A DNA stretch of 34,621 nt from the NCBI GenBank assembly GCA_025800215.1, contig JAOXSC010000083.1, positions 1-34,621 on the forward strand, read 5' to 3'. Both the position numbers and the translations under genes were made by a program. The notes beneath the pieces are model-generated. The model had not been told where the DNA came from and ran no database searches. It worked only from the letters and a program-made list of their open reading frames with translations. This DNA comes from Marinibacterium sp. Its GTDB lineage: Bacteria > Pseudomonadota > Alphaproteobacteria > Rhodobacterales > Rhodobacteraceae. Below, one piece after another: positions 24,922-33,277 of this stretch. How positions within the stretch are numbered: position 1 is the first letter of the stretch; every line of letters starts with the position of its first letter.

Positions 24922-24938
24922 TTTGCAAATTTGCGCAA
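24922..24938. promoter_or_regulatory. Probable PccR operator upstream of pccB
   Basis: TTTGCAAA (24922-24929) is followed at once by the related TTTGCGCAA (24930-24938). It lies just upstream of a candidate pccB promoter, centred near -50. TTTGCAAA is the motif reported as required for PccR control of pccB in R. sphaeroides, there as two copies with N4 between. The two half-matches here are adjacent. Confidence 0.7.
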
Positions 24939-24944
24939 TTGGGC

Positions 24945-24973
24945 TTGGGTGCGGCGGGTGGACTAACTATAAC
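24945..24973 (+). promoter_or_regulatory. Candidate pccB promoter
   Basis: TTGGGT (24945-24950) and TATAAC (24968-24973) are separated by exactly 17 bp. The -35 is weak (3/6) and the -10 good (5/6), as expected for an activated promoter. Transcription would start near 24980, 23 bp before the pccB ATG. Confidence 0.5.
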
Positions 24974-25002
24974 GCAATAAAATTTCGCATGGGAGCCATG
25001 GC

Positions 25003-26535
25003 ATGAAAGACATTCTCGCCGAACTTGAGGCCCGACGGGGCGCTGCCCGTCTCGGGGGTGGGCAAAAACGGATCGACGCCCAGCATGGTCGTGGCAAGCT
25101 GAGCGCGCGCGAACGGGTCGAGCTGCTGCTGGATGCGGGCAGCTTCGAAGAATTCGACATGTTCGTGACCCATCGCTGCACCGATTTCGGCATGGAAAAC
25201 CAGAAGCCTGCGGGCGACGGCGTCGTGACCGGCTGGGGCACCATCAATGGCCGCCAGGTCTATGTGTTCAGCCAGGACTTTACCGTTCTGGGCGGGTCGG
25301 TGTCGGCCACCCATGCCAAGAAGATCTGCAAGATCATGGATATGGCGATCGAAAACGGCGCGCCGGTCATCGGCATCAACGATTCCGGCGGCGCCCGGAT
25401 TCAGGAGGGCGTCGATTCGCTGGCCGGCTATGGTGACGTGTTCCAGCGCAACGTGGATGCGTCCGGCGTGGTGCCCCAGATCAGCCTGATCATGGGCCCG
25501 ACCGCCGGTGGCGCAGTCTATTCGCCCGCGATGACCGACTTCATCTTCATGGTCAAAGACAGCTCGTACATGTTCGTCACTGGCCCTGACGTGGTGAAGA
25601 CCGTCACCAACGAGGTCGTGACCGCAGAAGAGCTGGGCGGCGCAGGCACCCATACCAAGAAGTCGTCGGTTGCCGATGGCGCCTTTGAAAACGACGTGGA
25701 CGCGCTGGCCGAAGTGCGCCGCCTGGTCGATTTCCTGCCGCTCAACAACCGCGAAAAGCCGCCCGTGCGGCCGTTCTTTGACGATCCCGCGCGGGTCGAG
25801 GAATCGCTCGATACGCTGGTGCCGGAAAACCCCAACCAGCCCTACGACATGAAGGAGCTGATCCAGAAAGTCGCGGATGAAGGCGATTTCTACGAAATCC
25901 AGGAAGAGTTCGCCAAGAACATCATCACCGGGTTTATCCGCCTTGAAGGGCAGACCGTCGGTGTTGTGGCCAACCAGCCGATGGTGCTGGCGGGCGTTCT
26001 GGACATCGACAGCTCGCGCAAGGCGGCCCGTTTCGTGCGCTTCTGCGACTGTTTCGAAATTCCGATCCTGACCCTGATCGACGTGCCGGGCTTCCTGCCG
26101 GGTGTGGGGCAGGAATATGCCGGTGTCATCAAGCACGGCGCCAAGCTGCTTTATGCCTATGCCGAAGCCACCGTGCCGAAAGTGTCGGTCATCACCCGCA
26201 AAGCCTATGGCGGCGCCTACGTGGTGATGTCGTCCAAGCACCTCAAGGCCGATTTCAACTATGCCTGGCCCACGTCGGAAATCGCCGTGATGGGTGCCAA
26301 GGGCGCGACCGAGATCATCCACCGTGCCGACCTGAACGATCCCGAAAAGATCGCCCAGCACACGGCCGATTACGAAGATCGCTTTGCCAACCCGTTTGTG
26401 GCGGCCGAGCGCGGCTTTATCGACGAGGTCATCCAGCCCCGTTCGACGCGCCGCCGTGTGGCCCGCGCCTTTGCCAGCCTGCGCAACAAGAAGGCGCAGA
26501 AGCCCTGGAAAAAGCACGACAACATCCCGCTCTGA
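25003..26535 (+). CDS. pccB: Propionyl-CoA carboxylase beta (carboxyltransferase) subunit
   Basis: 510-aa carboxyltransferase subunit. It transfers CO2 from carboxybiotin on PccA to propionyl-CoA, giving methylmalonyl-CoA (cytosolic alpha6beta6 complex). Conserved blocks include [38 protein letters not shown], the oxyanion/acyl-CoA site [39 protein letters not shown], and the biotin-site [39 protein letters not shown] lies 7 nt before ATG 25003. An out-of-frame ATG sits within the RBS spacer at 24998. It is preceded by a PccR-type operator, and pccA lies 1.8 kb downstream behind several small genes. Confidence 0.97.
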   Translation: MKDILAELEARRGAARLGGGQKRIDAQHGRGKLSARERVELLLDAGSFEEFDMFVTHRCTDFGMENQKPAGDGVVTGWGTINGRQVYVFSQDFTVLGGSVSATHAKKICKIMDMAIENGAPVIGINDSGGARIQEGVDSLAGYGDVFQRNVDASGVVPQISLIMGPTAGGAVYSPAMTDFIFMVKDSSYMFVTGPDVVKTVTNEVVTAEELGGAGTHTKKSSVADGAFENDVDALAEVRRLVDFLPLNNREKPPVRPFFDDPARVEESLDTLVPENPNQPYDMKELIQKVADEGDFYEIQEEFAKNIITGFIRLEGQTVGVVANQPMVLAGVLDIDSSRKAARFVRFCDCFEIPILTLIDVPGFLPGVGQEYAGVIKHGAKLLYAYAEATVPKVSVITRKAYGGAYVVMSSKHLKADFNYAWPTSEIAVMGAKGATEIIHRADLNDPEKIAQHTADYEDRFANPFVAAERGFIDEVIQPRSTRRRVARAFASLRNKKAQKPWKKHDNIPL

Positions 26536-26572
26536 GCGGGGTGCTGTCGGCGCGACCGATCAGGAGAACGCG

Positions 26573-26650
26573 ATGCCCCCGATGCCCCGGTGTCCAAGCA
26601 TCCCGACCGTCTTGCCGGTGCTGGCGCACCGCGCAGGTGTCGGGCTGTGA
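26573..26650 (+). CDS. 25-aa small ORF coupled to the next gene
   Basis: ATG 26573 has a strong AGGAGA Shine-Dalgarno 5 nt away and opens a 25-codon frame (MPPMPRCPSIPTVLPVLAHR, then AGVGL). Its TGA overlaps the likely GTG start of the following gene as GTGA. It may be a leader or coupling peptide, or a micro-protein. It is too short for family recognition and Pro-rich (5 of 25 residues), which could pause ribosomes. Confidence 0.4.
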   Translation: MPPMPRCPSIPTVLPVLAHRAGVGL

Positions 26651-27012
26651 GCCGGGGCTGGCATATCCTGCGCGACGGGGCGGTGGTGACGCTGGCCCGT
26701 CAGATGCCCGCACGTCTTGAGATCGAAGCCCAGACCGATCTGCCCGGCGGGCCGGTCGATCCGGTCAAGCTGGCCCATCAGATCCGCCAGGATCTGTGGC
26801 GCGCGCTGCAGCGGCTGCGGGGGTATTCTCCGGTGGTGCGGATCGAGCTTTTTGATGACCGGATCCATGTGCGCGCCGGTGGGCGGGCGCTGACCCCGGT
26901 GCCATCCGATGTGGCCCTGCGCATCGCGCGGGTGCTGGACGACCCGAAGAACCGCGCGCGGTGGATGCGTTTTGCCCGCCGCCGCCAGATCCGAAAGGAG
27001 GGGCAGGACTGA
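26647..27012 (+). CDS. Hypothetical protein between pccB and pccA (121 aa)
   Basis: I do not recognise the family. From GTG 26647 the product is 121 aa, starting SRGWHILRDGAVVTLARQMP after the initiator; a GTG at 26590 would add 19 residues with no ribosome site. Codon usage matches the neighbours. The C-terminus is strongly basic (RARWMRFARRRQIRKEG). The middle reads like an alpha/beta unit (VVRIELFDDRIHVRAGGRAL). No signal peptide or membrane helix is seen. It is inside the propionyl-CoA carboxylase locus with coupling overlaps at both ends, so co-expression with pccB is likely. Confidence 0.65.
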   Translation: MSRGWHILRDGAVVTLARQMPARLEIEAQTDLPGGPVDPVKLAHQIRQDLWRALQRLRGYSPVVRIELFDDRIHVRAGGRALTPVPSDVALRIARVLDDPKNRARWMRFARRRQIRKEGQD

Positions 27013-27326
27013 TGCAGGCGATGAGCAATCCCATGTCGCCCCTTTCGCAGGGTGCAGATCACGCAGACGTGATTCGCGACGGTCTGTCTGATCAGGTGGT
27101 CCGCCCAGGGTGGTCGGGGCTGAAAAAACGGCCCGAAGGCCAGACCACACGCCCTTGCGGCCAGTGGCAAGGCAGGGATCTGCAATATTCTGTTTTCAAA
27201 GGGAAACCCGGTCTGAGCCAGATTGGGCAGCGGTTCGATCACGTGATTCGTATGGGTGGCAACCATAGGTTGACTTACATCGCCCGAACATATCCGTTTG
27301 ACACGTTGTGTGACTTCACGTCATGA
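27012..27326 (+). CDS. Doubtful 104-aa ORF in the pccB-pccA interval
   Basis: ATG 27012 follows an excellent AGGAGGGG Shine-Dalgarno and overlaps the upstream stop (TGATG). Its TGA overlaps the next ATG (ATGA at 27323). The signals argue for translation, but third-position GC is clearly lower than in the flanking genes and the sequence (Gln/Gly/Arg-rich, no domain) has no recognisable family. The roughly 300 bp may instead be a non-coding leader. It holds a 6-bp hairpin at 27153-27172 and a TTGACA at 27298-27303. Confidence 0.3.
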   Translation: MQAMSNPMSPLSQGADHADVIRDGLSDQVVRPGWSGLKKRPEGQTTRPCGQWQGRDLQYSVFKGKPGLSQIGQRFDHVIRMGGNHRLTYIARTYPFDTLCDFTS

Positions 27327-27327
27327 T
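27298..27327 (+). promoter_or_regulatory. Candidate promoter inside the pccB-pccA interval
   Basis: A perfect TTGACA (27298-27303) is followed after 18 bp by CATGAT (27322-27327, 4/6). If used, the transcript would begin near 27334, downstream of the ATG at 27323. The DUF6497-like gene would then have to start at a later codon. Confidence 0.35.
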
Positions 27328-27823
27328 CCGCTGCGACAAATATGGACACGCGTGCAAACTGAGTGCGCGATTTGCAGCCCCGGCGGGAGGAGACCGTACG
27401 TCACGGGGTCGGGGCTGCCTCATTTACTTGACATCGGTATTTGCGGCGCTTGCGCTCGGAACGTCTGCGGCGGATGCGGCATCCATTGATGTGCCCTCGG
27501 GGCAGTCCGTGGACCTGCACGAGGTGCTGCTGGATGATACGCCCGGCGCGCTCTGGGTGCGGTTTCGCTTTGTGGCGCCCCAGATTTCGGCCACGACCGG
27601 CGCGGTGTCGGCGGATGTCGCGGCGGCGGATATGGATTACCTCTGCACTGCGGTGGCGCTGCCTTATATTGCCAGCTACGATCTGGCACCGCAGCGCATC
27701 GTGGTGTCGCTGTCGGATCGTGCGCTGGCCTTCGGCATGTCGGATCCCGACGCAACCCAGTATTTCGAGCTTTACTCTGCGGATGCGTCCGACCCGTCGG
27801 GCTGTGTATGGGAAGGCGCGTGA
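27323..27823 (+). CDS. DUF6497-like exported protein
   Basis: 166 aa from ATG 27323. The body, from IDVPSGQSVDLHEVLLDDTPGALWVRFRFVAPQI to the end, resembles the DUF6497 proteins I recall from Rhodobacteraceae; function unknown. A hydrophobic segment LIYLTSVFAALALGTSAADA (about residues 34-53) preceded by Arg residues looks like a signal peptide. The ATG start would leave an abnormally long n-region of about 33 residues. A GGGAGGAG at about 27384-27391 has no in-frame ATG or GTG after it, only TTG 27428. So either the start is non-standard or the 5' end is damaged. Two Cys in the mature part (LCTAV and GCVWEGA) could form a disulfide in the periplasm. Confidence 0.65.
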   Translation: MIRCDKYGHACKLSARFAAPAGGDRTSRGRGCLIYLTSVFAALALGTSAADAASIDVPSGQSVDLHEVLLDDTPGALWVRFRFVAPQISATTGAVSADVAAADMDYLCTAVALPYIASYDLAPQRIVVSLSDRALAFGMSDPDATQYFELYSADASDPSGCVWEGA

Positions 27824-27854
27824 TGCAACATTTTCGACATAGGGGGGACAGGTC

Positions 27855-28217
27855 ATGCTGAAACATCGCGGTTTTCCGGGCCGGATGCCCGGCACCGACT
27901 ATCAGTTTGTCATCCGCCGCGCCAATCCGCGCGGGGTGACGCCGATCACCCGGCGCGAACGCTTCAAGGATCGCAAGCCCGCCGACCGGCGCGCCGATGC
28001 CGCGTTCATGCGCGCGCTGTGGGAACAGTTCGGCGACGCGCCGTTCGAGCGGGGCAATCTGGATGCCGGGCGGCTCAGCTGGCTCTTTGGGCGCGAGGTC
28101 GTCGCCGTGGATGACCCGTTTGATCCGGCCGATTACGACGCCCTGCTGCGCATTGATGTTGATGCGGCACGGCACTCTTTTCCCGACGTGTTCGAGGAGA
28201 CCTGGTCATGGGAGTGA
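27855..28217 (+). CDS. Hypothetical protein upstream of pccA (120 aa)
   Basis: Unrecognised soluble protein. ATG 27855 follows GGGGGACAGGTC. The N-terminus is very basic (residues 1-50, with RRANPRGVTPITRRERFKDR) and the C-terminal half acidic (VVAVDDPFDPADYDALLRID). The charge split suggests an RNA- or protein-binding small protein, but no motif confirms this. The coding style is normal for the genome. It ends 94 bp before pccA and probably shares its transcript. Confidence 0.65.
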   Translation: MLKHRGFPGRMPGTDYQFVIRRANPRGVTPITRRERFKDRKPADRRADAAFMRALWEQFGDAPFERGNLDAGRLSWLFGREVVAVDDPFDPADYDALLRIDVDAARHSFPDVFEETWSWE

Positions 28218-28311
28218 TCGCGCCCTGCACCCGGTCTGCTGCGGCACGGCCATTCACTGATACGGCCCGGGTCACCGGGCGCTCCACCTTTCTCAAGACG
28301 AAGGACAGACT

Positions 28312-30357
28312 ATGTTCAAGAAAATCCTGATCGCAAACCGGGGCGAGATCGCCTGCCGGGTCATGAAGACCGCTCGCAAGATGGGGATTTCGACGGTTGC
28401 CATCTATTCGGATGCGGACAAGCAGGCGCTGCATGTGAAAATGGCCGACGAGGCGATCCATATCGGCCCGCCGCCCGCGAACCAGTCTTATATCGTCATC
28501 GACAAGGTGATGGATGCGATCCGCGAAAGCGGCGCCGAAGCGGTGCATCCCGGCTATGGCTTCCTGTCGGAAAACGCGAAATTTGCCGAAGCGCTCGAAG
28601 CGGCTGGTGTGGCCTTTGTCGGCCCCCCCAAAGGGGCGATCGAAGCGATGGGCGACAAGATCACGTCCAAGAAGATCGCCCAAGAGGCCGGTGTGTCCAC
28701 CGTGCCGGGCTATATGGGTCTGATCGAAGACGCCGATGAGGCGGTCAAGATTTCCAACGAAATCGGCTATCCGGTGATGATCAAAGCCTCCGCCGGTGGC
28801 GGCGGCAAGGGCATGCGCATCGCATGGAATGACGAAGAAGCCCGCGAAGGGTTCCAGTCGTCCAAGAACGAAGCGGCCAATTCCTTTGGCGACGACCGGA
28901 TCTTCATCGAAAAATTCGTGACGCAGCCGCGCCACATCGAAATCCAGGTGCTGTGCGACCAGCACGGCAACGGCATCTATCTGGGCGAGCGGGAATGTTC
29001 GATCCAGCGCCGCAACCAGAAGGTTGTCGAAGAAGCGCCGTCGCCCTTCCTGGACGAAGCCACCCGCAAGGCGATGGGCGAACAGTCGGTCGCGCTGGCC
29101 AAGGCCGTGGGCTATGCCAGTGCCGGGACCGTGGAATTCATCGTCGATGGCGACAAGAATTTCTATTTCCTGGAAATGAACACCCGCCTGCAGGTGGAAC
29201 ACCCCGTGACCGAGCTGATCACCGGTGTCGATCTGGTGGAACAGATGATCCGCGTGGCCAATGGCGAACCGCTGAGCATCACCCAGGACGACGTGACGCT
29301 GACCGGCTGGGCCATCGAAAACCGTCTTTATGCCGAAGATCCCTATCGCAACTTCCTGCCGTCGATCGGGCGTCTGACCCGCTATCGTCCGCCGTCCGAG
29401 GTGGCCGCAGGCCCGATGCTGGATGCCGGTGTGTGGCATGGCGATGCGCCGACGGGCGACACCGCGGTGCGCAATGATACCGGCGTCTTTGAAGGCGGCG
29501 AGATCAGCATGTATTACGATCCGATGATCGCCAAGCTGTGTACCTGGGGTCCGACCCGCGACGCCGCGATCGAAGCCATGCGGGTGGCGCTGGACCGGTT
29601 CGAAGTGGAAGGCATTGGCCACAACCTGCCCTTTGTGGCAGCCGTGATGGATCACCCGAAATTCGTCAGCGGTGACATGACCACCGCCTTTATCGCTGAA
29701 GAATATCCCGAAGGCTTTGAAGGTGTGACGCTGCCCGATGCGGAACTGCGTCGCGTGGCTGCTGCCGCGGCGGCGATGTACCGGGTTGCCGAAATCCGCC
29801 GCACCCGCGTGTCGGGCCGGATGGACAACCACGAACGCAAGGTGGGCAAACGCTGGGTCGTGACGCTGCAGGGCGAACGGTTCGACGTGAAGGTCAAGGC
29901 CGACAAGGATGGCTCGACCGTCAAATTCGCCGATGGTCAGAAGATCCGCGTCAGCTCGGACTGGACGCCCGGCGACAGCCTGGCCAACGTTCTGACCGAT
30001 GGCGACGCGCTGGTGCTGAAGGTCGACAAGATCACCAGCGGCTTCCGTCTGCGCACGCGCGGGGCCGAGCTCAAGGTCAAGATCCGGTCGCCGCGTCAGG
30101 CGGAACTGGCCGATCTGATGCCGGAAAAACTGCCGCCCGACACGTCGAAATTCCTGCTCTGCCCGATGCCGGGTCTGGTGGTGAAACTGGATGTCGAGAT
30201 CGGTCAGGAAGTTCAGGAAGGTCAGGCGCTCTGCACCATCGAGGCGATGAAGATGGAAAACATCCTGCGCGCCGAAAAGAAAGGCGTGGTTGCCAAGATC
30301 AACGCCGGTCCGGGCGACAGCCTGGCCGTCGACGAAGTGATCATCGAGTTCGAGTGA
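28312..30357 (+). CDS. pccA: Propionyl-CoA carboxylase alpha (biotin carboxylase/BCCP) subunit
   Basis: 681-aa fused biotin carboxylase and biotin carrier. Residues 1-445 form the ATP-grasp biotin carboxylase: FKKILIANRGEIACRVMKTA, the glycine-rich ATP loop MIKASAGGGGKGMRIA, ERECSIQRRNQKVVEEAPSP and the catalytic MNTRLQVEHPVTE. A linker domain typical of PccA follows. The biotinyl domain at about 610-681 carries the target Lys647 in EAMKMEN. AAGGACAG precedes ATG 28312. It works with PccB to make methylmalonyl-CoA. Most genomes of this group keep pccB and pccA close but not adjacent, as here. Confidence 0.97.
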   Translation: MFKKILIANRGEIACRVMKTARKMGISTVAIYSDADKQALHVKMADEAIHIGPPPANQSYIVIDKVMDAIRESGAEAVHPGYGFLSENAKFAEALEAAGVAFVGPPKGAIEAMGDKITSKKIAQEAGVSTVPGYMGLIEDADEAVKISNEIGYPVMIKASAGGGGKGMRIAWNDEEAREGFQSSKNEAANSFGDDRIFIEKFVTQPRHIEIQVLCDQHGNGIYLGERECSIQRRNQKVVEEAPSPFLDEATRKAMGEQSVALAKAVGYASAGTVEFIVDGDKNFYFLEMNTRLQVEHPVTELITGVDLVEQMIRVANGEPLSITQDDVTLTGWAIENRLYAEDPYRNFLPSIGRLTRYRPPSEVAAGPMLDAGVWHGDAPTGDTAVRNDTGVFEGGEISMYYDPMIAKLCTWGPTRDAAIEAMRVALDRFEVEGIGHNLPFVAAVMDHPKFVSGDMTTAFIAEEYPEGFEGVTLPDAELRRVAAAAAAMYRVAEIRRTRVSGRMDNHERKVGKRWVVTLQGERFDVKVKADKDGSTVKFADGQKIRVSSDWTPGDSLANVLTDGDALVLKVDKITSGFRLRTRGAELKVKIRSPRQAELADLMPEKLPPDTSKFLLCPMPGLVVKLDVEIGQEVQEGQALCTIEAMKMENILRAEKKGVVAKINAGPGDSLAVDEVIIEFE

Positions 30358-30438
30358 TCACGGCATGACAGGGCAGGCGCGCAGCACCATGGTATCTGTC
30401 GCGGCGGGATCCCCCGCCGCGCCACTGCCGCTGCGCGC

Positions 30439-30876
30439 TCAGCCGTCGCCGCGCCTGTCGCGGACTTCCTGCTGGCGCATGGGCAGCTTGTCGATGCTGC
30501 GCGACAGTTCCCGCACGCTTTGCGGAGAGGGTTTGCGCAGAAGCACGCCGCCATCCTTGCCCACCAGCGTCACCTGGAAGCCGCGCGGACGCAGCTCCTG
30601 GCGCAGGGCGGATCGGGCGGATGGATCGGTATCGGTCAGCACGATCACGTCACGGTCGACCAATGCCTCAAGATCTGATTGCAGCTGCGACATCTGTTCG
30701 CCGAACCTTGGGTCGGCGGGGGTGTCGGCAAAGACGATGACCGGGCGATGCGTCCATAGGAAATCGTCAAGTGTGTGCGCGCCTGCAGGCAGGATCACAC
30801 CTGCGGTATCGGCCTCTTGCGCGATGGCGCCGAATGGCAGAAATGCCGCCAGAACAATGGGTAACAGCCGTTTCAT
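30439..30876 (-). CDS. DUF4174 exported protein
   Basis: 145-aa precursor. Signal peptide at residues 1-19 (MKRLLPIVLAAFLPFGAIA, cleavage before QEAD). The mature part matches the DUF4174 pattern: LDDFLWTHRPVIVFADTPADPRF, then VIVLTDTDPSARSALRQELRPRGFQVTLVGKDGGVLLRKPSP, which reads as a thioredoxin-like fold without the CxxC. Function unknown; probably periplasmic. GGAGGGACC directly before ATG 30876 fixes the start, although the frame is open much further upstream as a shadow of mcm. It faces pccA and is divergent from mcm. Confidence 0.85.
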   Translation of the reverse strand: MKRLLPIVLAAFLPFGAIAQEADTAGVILPAGAHTLDDFLWTHRPVIVFADTPADPRFGEQMSQLQSDLEALVDRDVIVLTDTDPSARSALRQELRPRGFQVTLVGKDGGVLLRKPSPQSVRELSRSIDKLPMRQQEVRDRRGDG

Positions 30877-30920
30877 GGTCCCTCCTGTCCAAGCAGATAT
30901 AGGCGGCGGGACCAGCATTG

Positions 30921-30936
30921 CGAAGCCAAAGCTTCG
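30921..30936. promoter_or_regulatory. 16-bp dyad in the DUF4174/mcm divergent region
   Basis: Perfect inverted repeat CGAAGC-CAAA-GCTTCG, 45 bp upstream of the DUF4174 gene and 136 bp upstream of mcm. It could be an operator. No regulator can be named. Confidence 0.35.
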
Positions 30937-31071
30937 GGTAAAGCCCAAATTGCATTCATTCCCGCCCCGGTCAGGCCGTGTGGCGGGCCACGACATGTCG
31001 CCCGTCGGGGCGGCCCACAGTCCCTGCGCGGCGCCAGGCCGTGCAATCGCTAAGAAAAAAGGGGTATTCCC

Positions 31072-33201
31072 ATGACAGCCAAGACGGATGAATGGCGCGC
31101 GCTGGCCGAAAAGGAACTGCGCGGAAAGCCGGTCGAGGATCTGACCTGGAACACGCTCGAGGGGATCAAGGTCAAGCCGCTCTATACCGCCGAGGATCTG
31201 GAGGGCGCCCCGCATGTGGACACCATTCCCGGTCAGGCACCGTTCACGCGCGGGGTCAAGGCGACGATGTATGCGGGGCGTCCCTGGACGATCCGGCAAT
31301 ATGCGGGGTTTTCGACGGCCGAAGAATCCAACGCGTTCTACCGTCGCAACCTGGCCGCCGGTCAGCAGGGCGTGTCGGTGGCGTTCGATCTGGCCACGCA
31401 CCGGGGCTATGACAGCGACCACGAACGCGTGGTGGGTGACGTGGGCAAGGCCGGCGTGGCCATCGACAGCGTCGAGGACATGAAGATCCTGTTCGACGGC
31501 ATCCCGCTCGACAAGGTGTCGGTGTCGATGACGATGAACGGCGCCGTGATCCCGATCCTGGCCAATTTCATCATCGCCGGAGAAGAGCAGGGCCATGATA
31601 AATCCCTGCTGTCAGGCACCATTCAGAATGACATTCTGAAAGAGTTCATGGTGCGCAACACCTATATCTATCCGCCCGAACCGTCGATGCGGATCATCTC
31701 GGATATCATCGAATACACCTCGAACGAGATGCCGAAATTCAACTCGATCTCGATCTCGGGCTATCACATGCAAGAGGCGGGCGCGAACCTCGTGCAAGAG
31801 CTCGCCTACACCATCGCGGATGGGCGCGAATATGTGCGCGCGGCGATCAATGCCGGGATGGATGTGGACAAGTTCGCGGGTCGGCTGTCGTTCTTCTTTG
31901 CCATCGGCATGAACTTCTTCATGGAGATTGCCAAGCTGCGCGCCGCGCGCACGCTGTGGTATCGTGTGATGGAAGAATTCGGCGCGAAATCCGAACGGTC
32001 CAAGATGCTGCGGACGCATTGCCAGACCTCGGGCGTGTCGCTGCAGGAACAGGATCCCTATAACAACGTGATCCGCACCGCCTATGAGGCGATGAGCGCG
32101 GTTCTGGGCGGTACCCAGTCGCTGCACACCAACGCGCTGGACGAAGCCATCGCGCTGCCCACCGATTTTTCGGCCCGCATCGCGCGCAACACCCAGCTGG
32201 TGCTGCAGGAAGAAACCGGCGTGACCAAGGTGGTCGATCCGCTGGCGGGCTCGTACTACATCGAAAGCTTGACCGAAGAGCTGATCGAAAAGGCCTGGGC
32301 CATCATCCAGGAAGTCGAAGAGATGGGCGGCATGACCAAGGCCGTGGCCAGCGGCATGCCCAAGCTGCGGATCGAAGAAACGGCGGCCCGTCGCCAGGCC
32401 ATGATCGACCGCGGCGAAGAAGTCATCGTCGGCGTCAACAAGTACCGCAAGGAAAAGGAAGACCCGATCGACATCCTCGAGGTGGACAACGCCAAAGTGC
32501 GCGAATCGCAGATTGCACGCTTGCAGCAGATCCGCGCCACGCGCGACGAAGCGGCCTGTCAGGCGGCCCTGGATGAACTGACCCGCCGCTCCAAAGAGGG
32601 GGGCAACCTGCTCGAAGCGGCGGTGGATGCTGCCCGCGCCCGCGCCAGTGTAGGAGAGATCAGCATGGCAATGGAAAAGGAATTCGGCCGTCACCGTGCC
32701 GAAGTCAAAACGCTGGCCGGTGTCTATGGCGCTGCCTATGAGGGCGACGAAGGCTTTGCCGCGATCCAGAAATCGGTCGAAGATTTTGCCGAAGAGGAAG
32801 GCCGCCGGCCGCGGATGCTGGTGGTCAAGATGGGTCAGGACGGTCACGACCGGGGCGCGAAGGTGATTGCCACCGCCTTTGCTGATATCGGCTTTGACGT
32901 GGATGTGGGCCCGCTGTTCCAGACGCCGGAAGAGGCCGCACAGGATGCGGTGGACAACGATGTGCACGTCATCGGGATTTCGTCGCAGGCGGCCGGGCAC
33001 AAGACGCTGGCACCGCAGCTGGTGGGCGCGCTCAAGGCGGCAGGGGCCGAGGACATCATCGTGATCTGTGGTGGGGTGATCCCACAGCAGGATTACGAGT
33101 TCCTGTATCAGAACGGCGTCAAGGCGATCTTTGGTCCGGGCACCAATATCCCCGAGGCCGCGCAGGACATTCTGCGGCTGATCCGCGAGACACGCGCGTG
33201 A
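31072..33201 (+). CDS. Methylmalonyl-CoA mutase
   Basis: 709-aa single-chain adenosylcobalamin mutase, (R)-methylmalonyl-CoA to succinyl-CoA. The substrate TIM barrel covers about residues 1-540: [40 protein letters not shown] with the catalytic His, [18 protein letters not shown], and the TLGGTQS-type segment, here [21 protein letters not shown]. The B12-binding domain (about 580-709) holds the cobalt-ligand His592 in [11 protein letters not shown] and the [12 protein letters not shown] loop. AAGGGG precedes ATG 31072. The gene completes the methylmalonyl-CoA route with pccA and pccB; the epimerase is elsewhere. Its separate leader suggests its own promoter. Confidence 0.96.
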   Translation: MTAKTDEWRALAEKELRGKPVEDLTWNTLEGIKVKPLYTAEDLEGAPHVDTIPGQAPFTRGVKATMYAGRPWTIRQYAGFSTAEESNAFYRRNLAAGQQGVSVAFDLATHRGYDSDHERVVGDVGKAGVAIDSVEDMKILFDGIPLDKVSVSMTMNGAVIPILANFIIAGEEQGHDKSLLSGTIQNDILKEFMVRNTYIYPPEPSMRIISDIIEYTSNEMPKFNSISISGYHMQEAGANLVQELAYTIADGREYVRAAINAGMDVDKFAGRLSFFFAIGMNFFMEIAKLRAARTLWYRVMEEFGAKSERSKMLRTHCQTSGVSLQEQDPYNNVIRTAYEAMSAVLGGTQSLHTNALDEAIALPTDFSARIARNTQLVLQEETGVTKVVDPLAGSYYIESLTEELIEKAWAIIQEVEEMGGMTKAVASGMPKLRIEETAARRQAMIDRGEEVIVGVNKYRKEKEDPIDILEVDNAKVRESQIARLQQIRATRDEAACQAALDELTRRSKEGGNLLEAAVDAARARASVGEISMAMEKEFGRHRAEVKTLAGVYGAAYEGDEGFAAIQKSVEDFAEEEGRRPRMLVVKMGQDGHDRGAKVIATAFADIGFDVDVGPLFQTPEEAAQDAVDNDVHVIGISSQAAGHKTLAPQLVGALKAAGAEDIIVICGGVIPQQDYEFLYQNGVKAIFGPGTNIPEAAQDILRLIRETRA

Positions 33202-33277
33202 TCGTGATGGGCCCGCTGTCCGGCCCCGCCGCCTGCGGCGAGCGTGCCCGCCCGCGTGCCCTTGGGCGCCAGCCGTG

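Noticed and set aside
30401-30420. A terminator after pccA (GCGGCGGG/CCCGCCGC stem)
   Set aside because: The 8-bp stem is real, but there is no U-tract on either strand, and such GC stems are common by chance here.
30877-31071. A cobalamin riboswitch in the mcm leader
   Set aside because: I find no B12-box-like element and no conserved riboswitch architecture in the 195-bp region.
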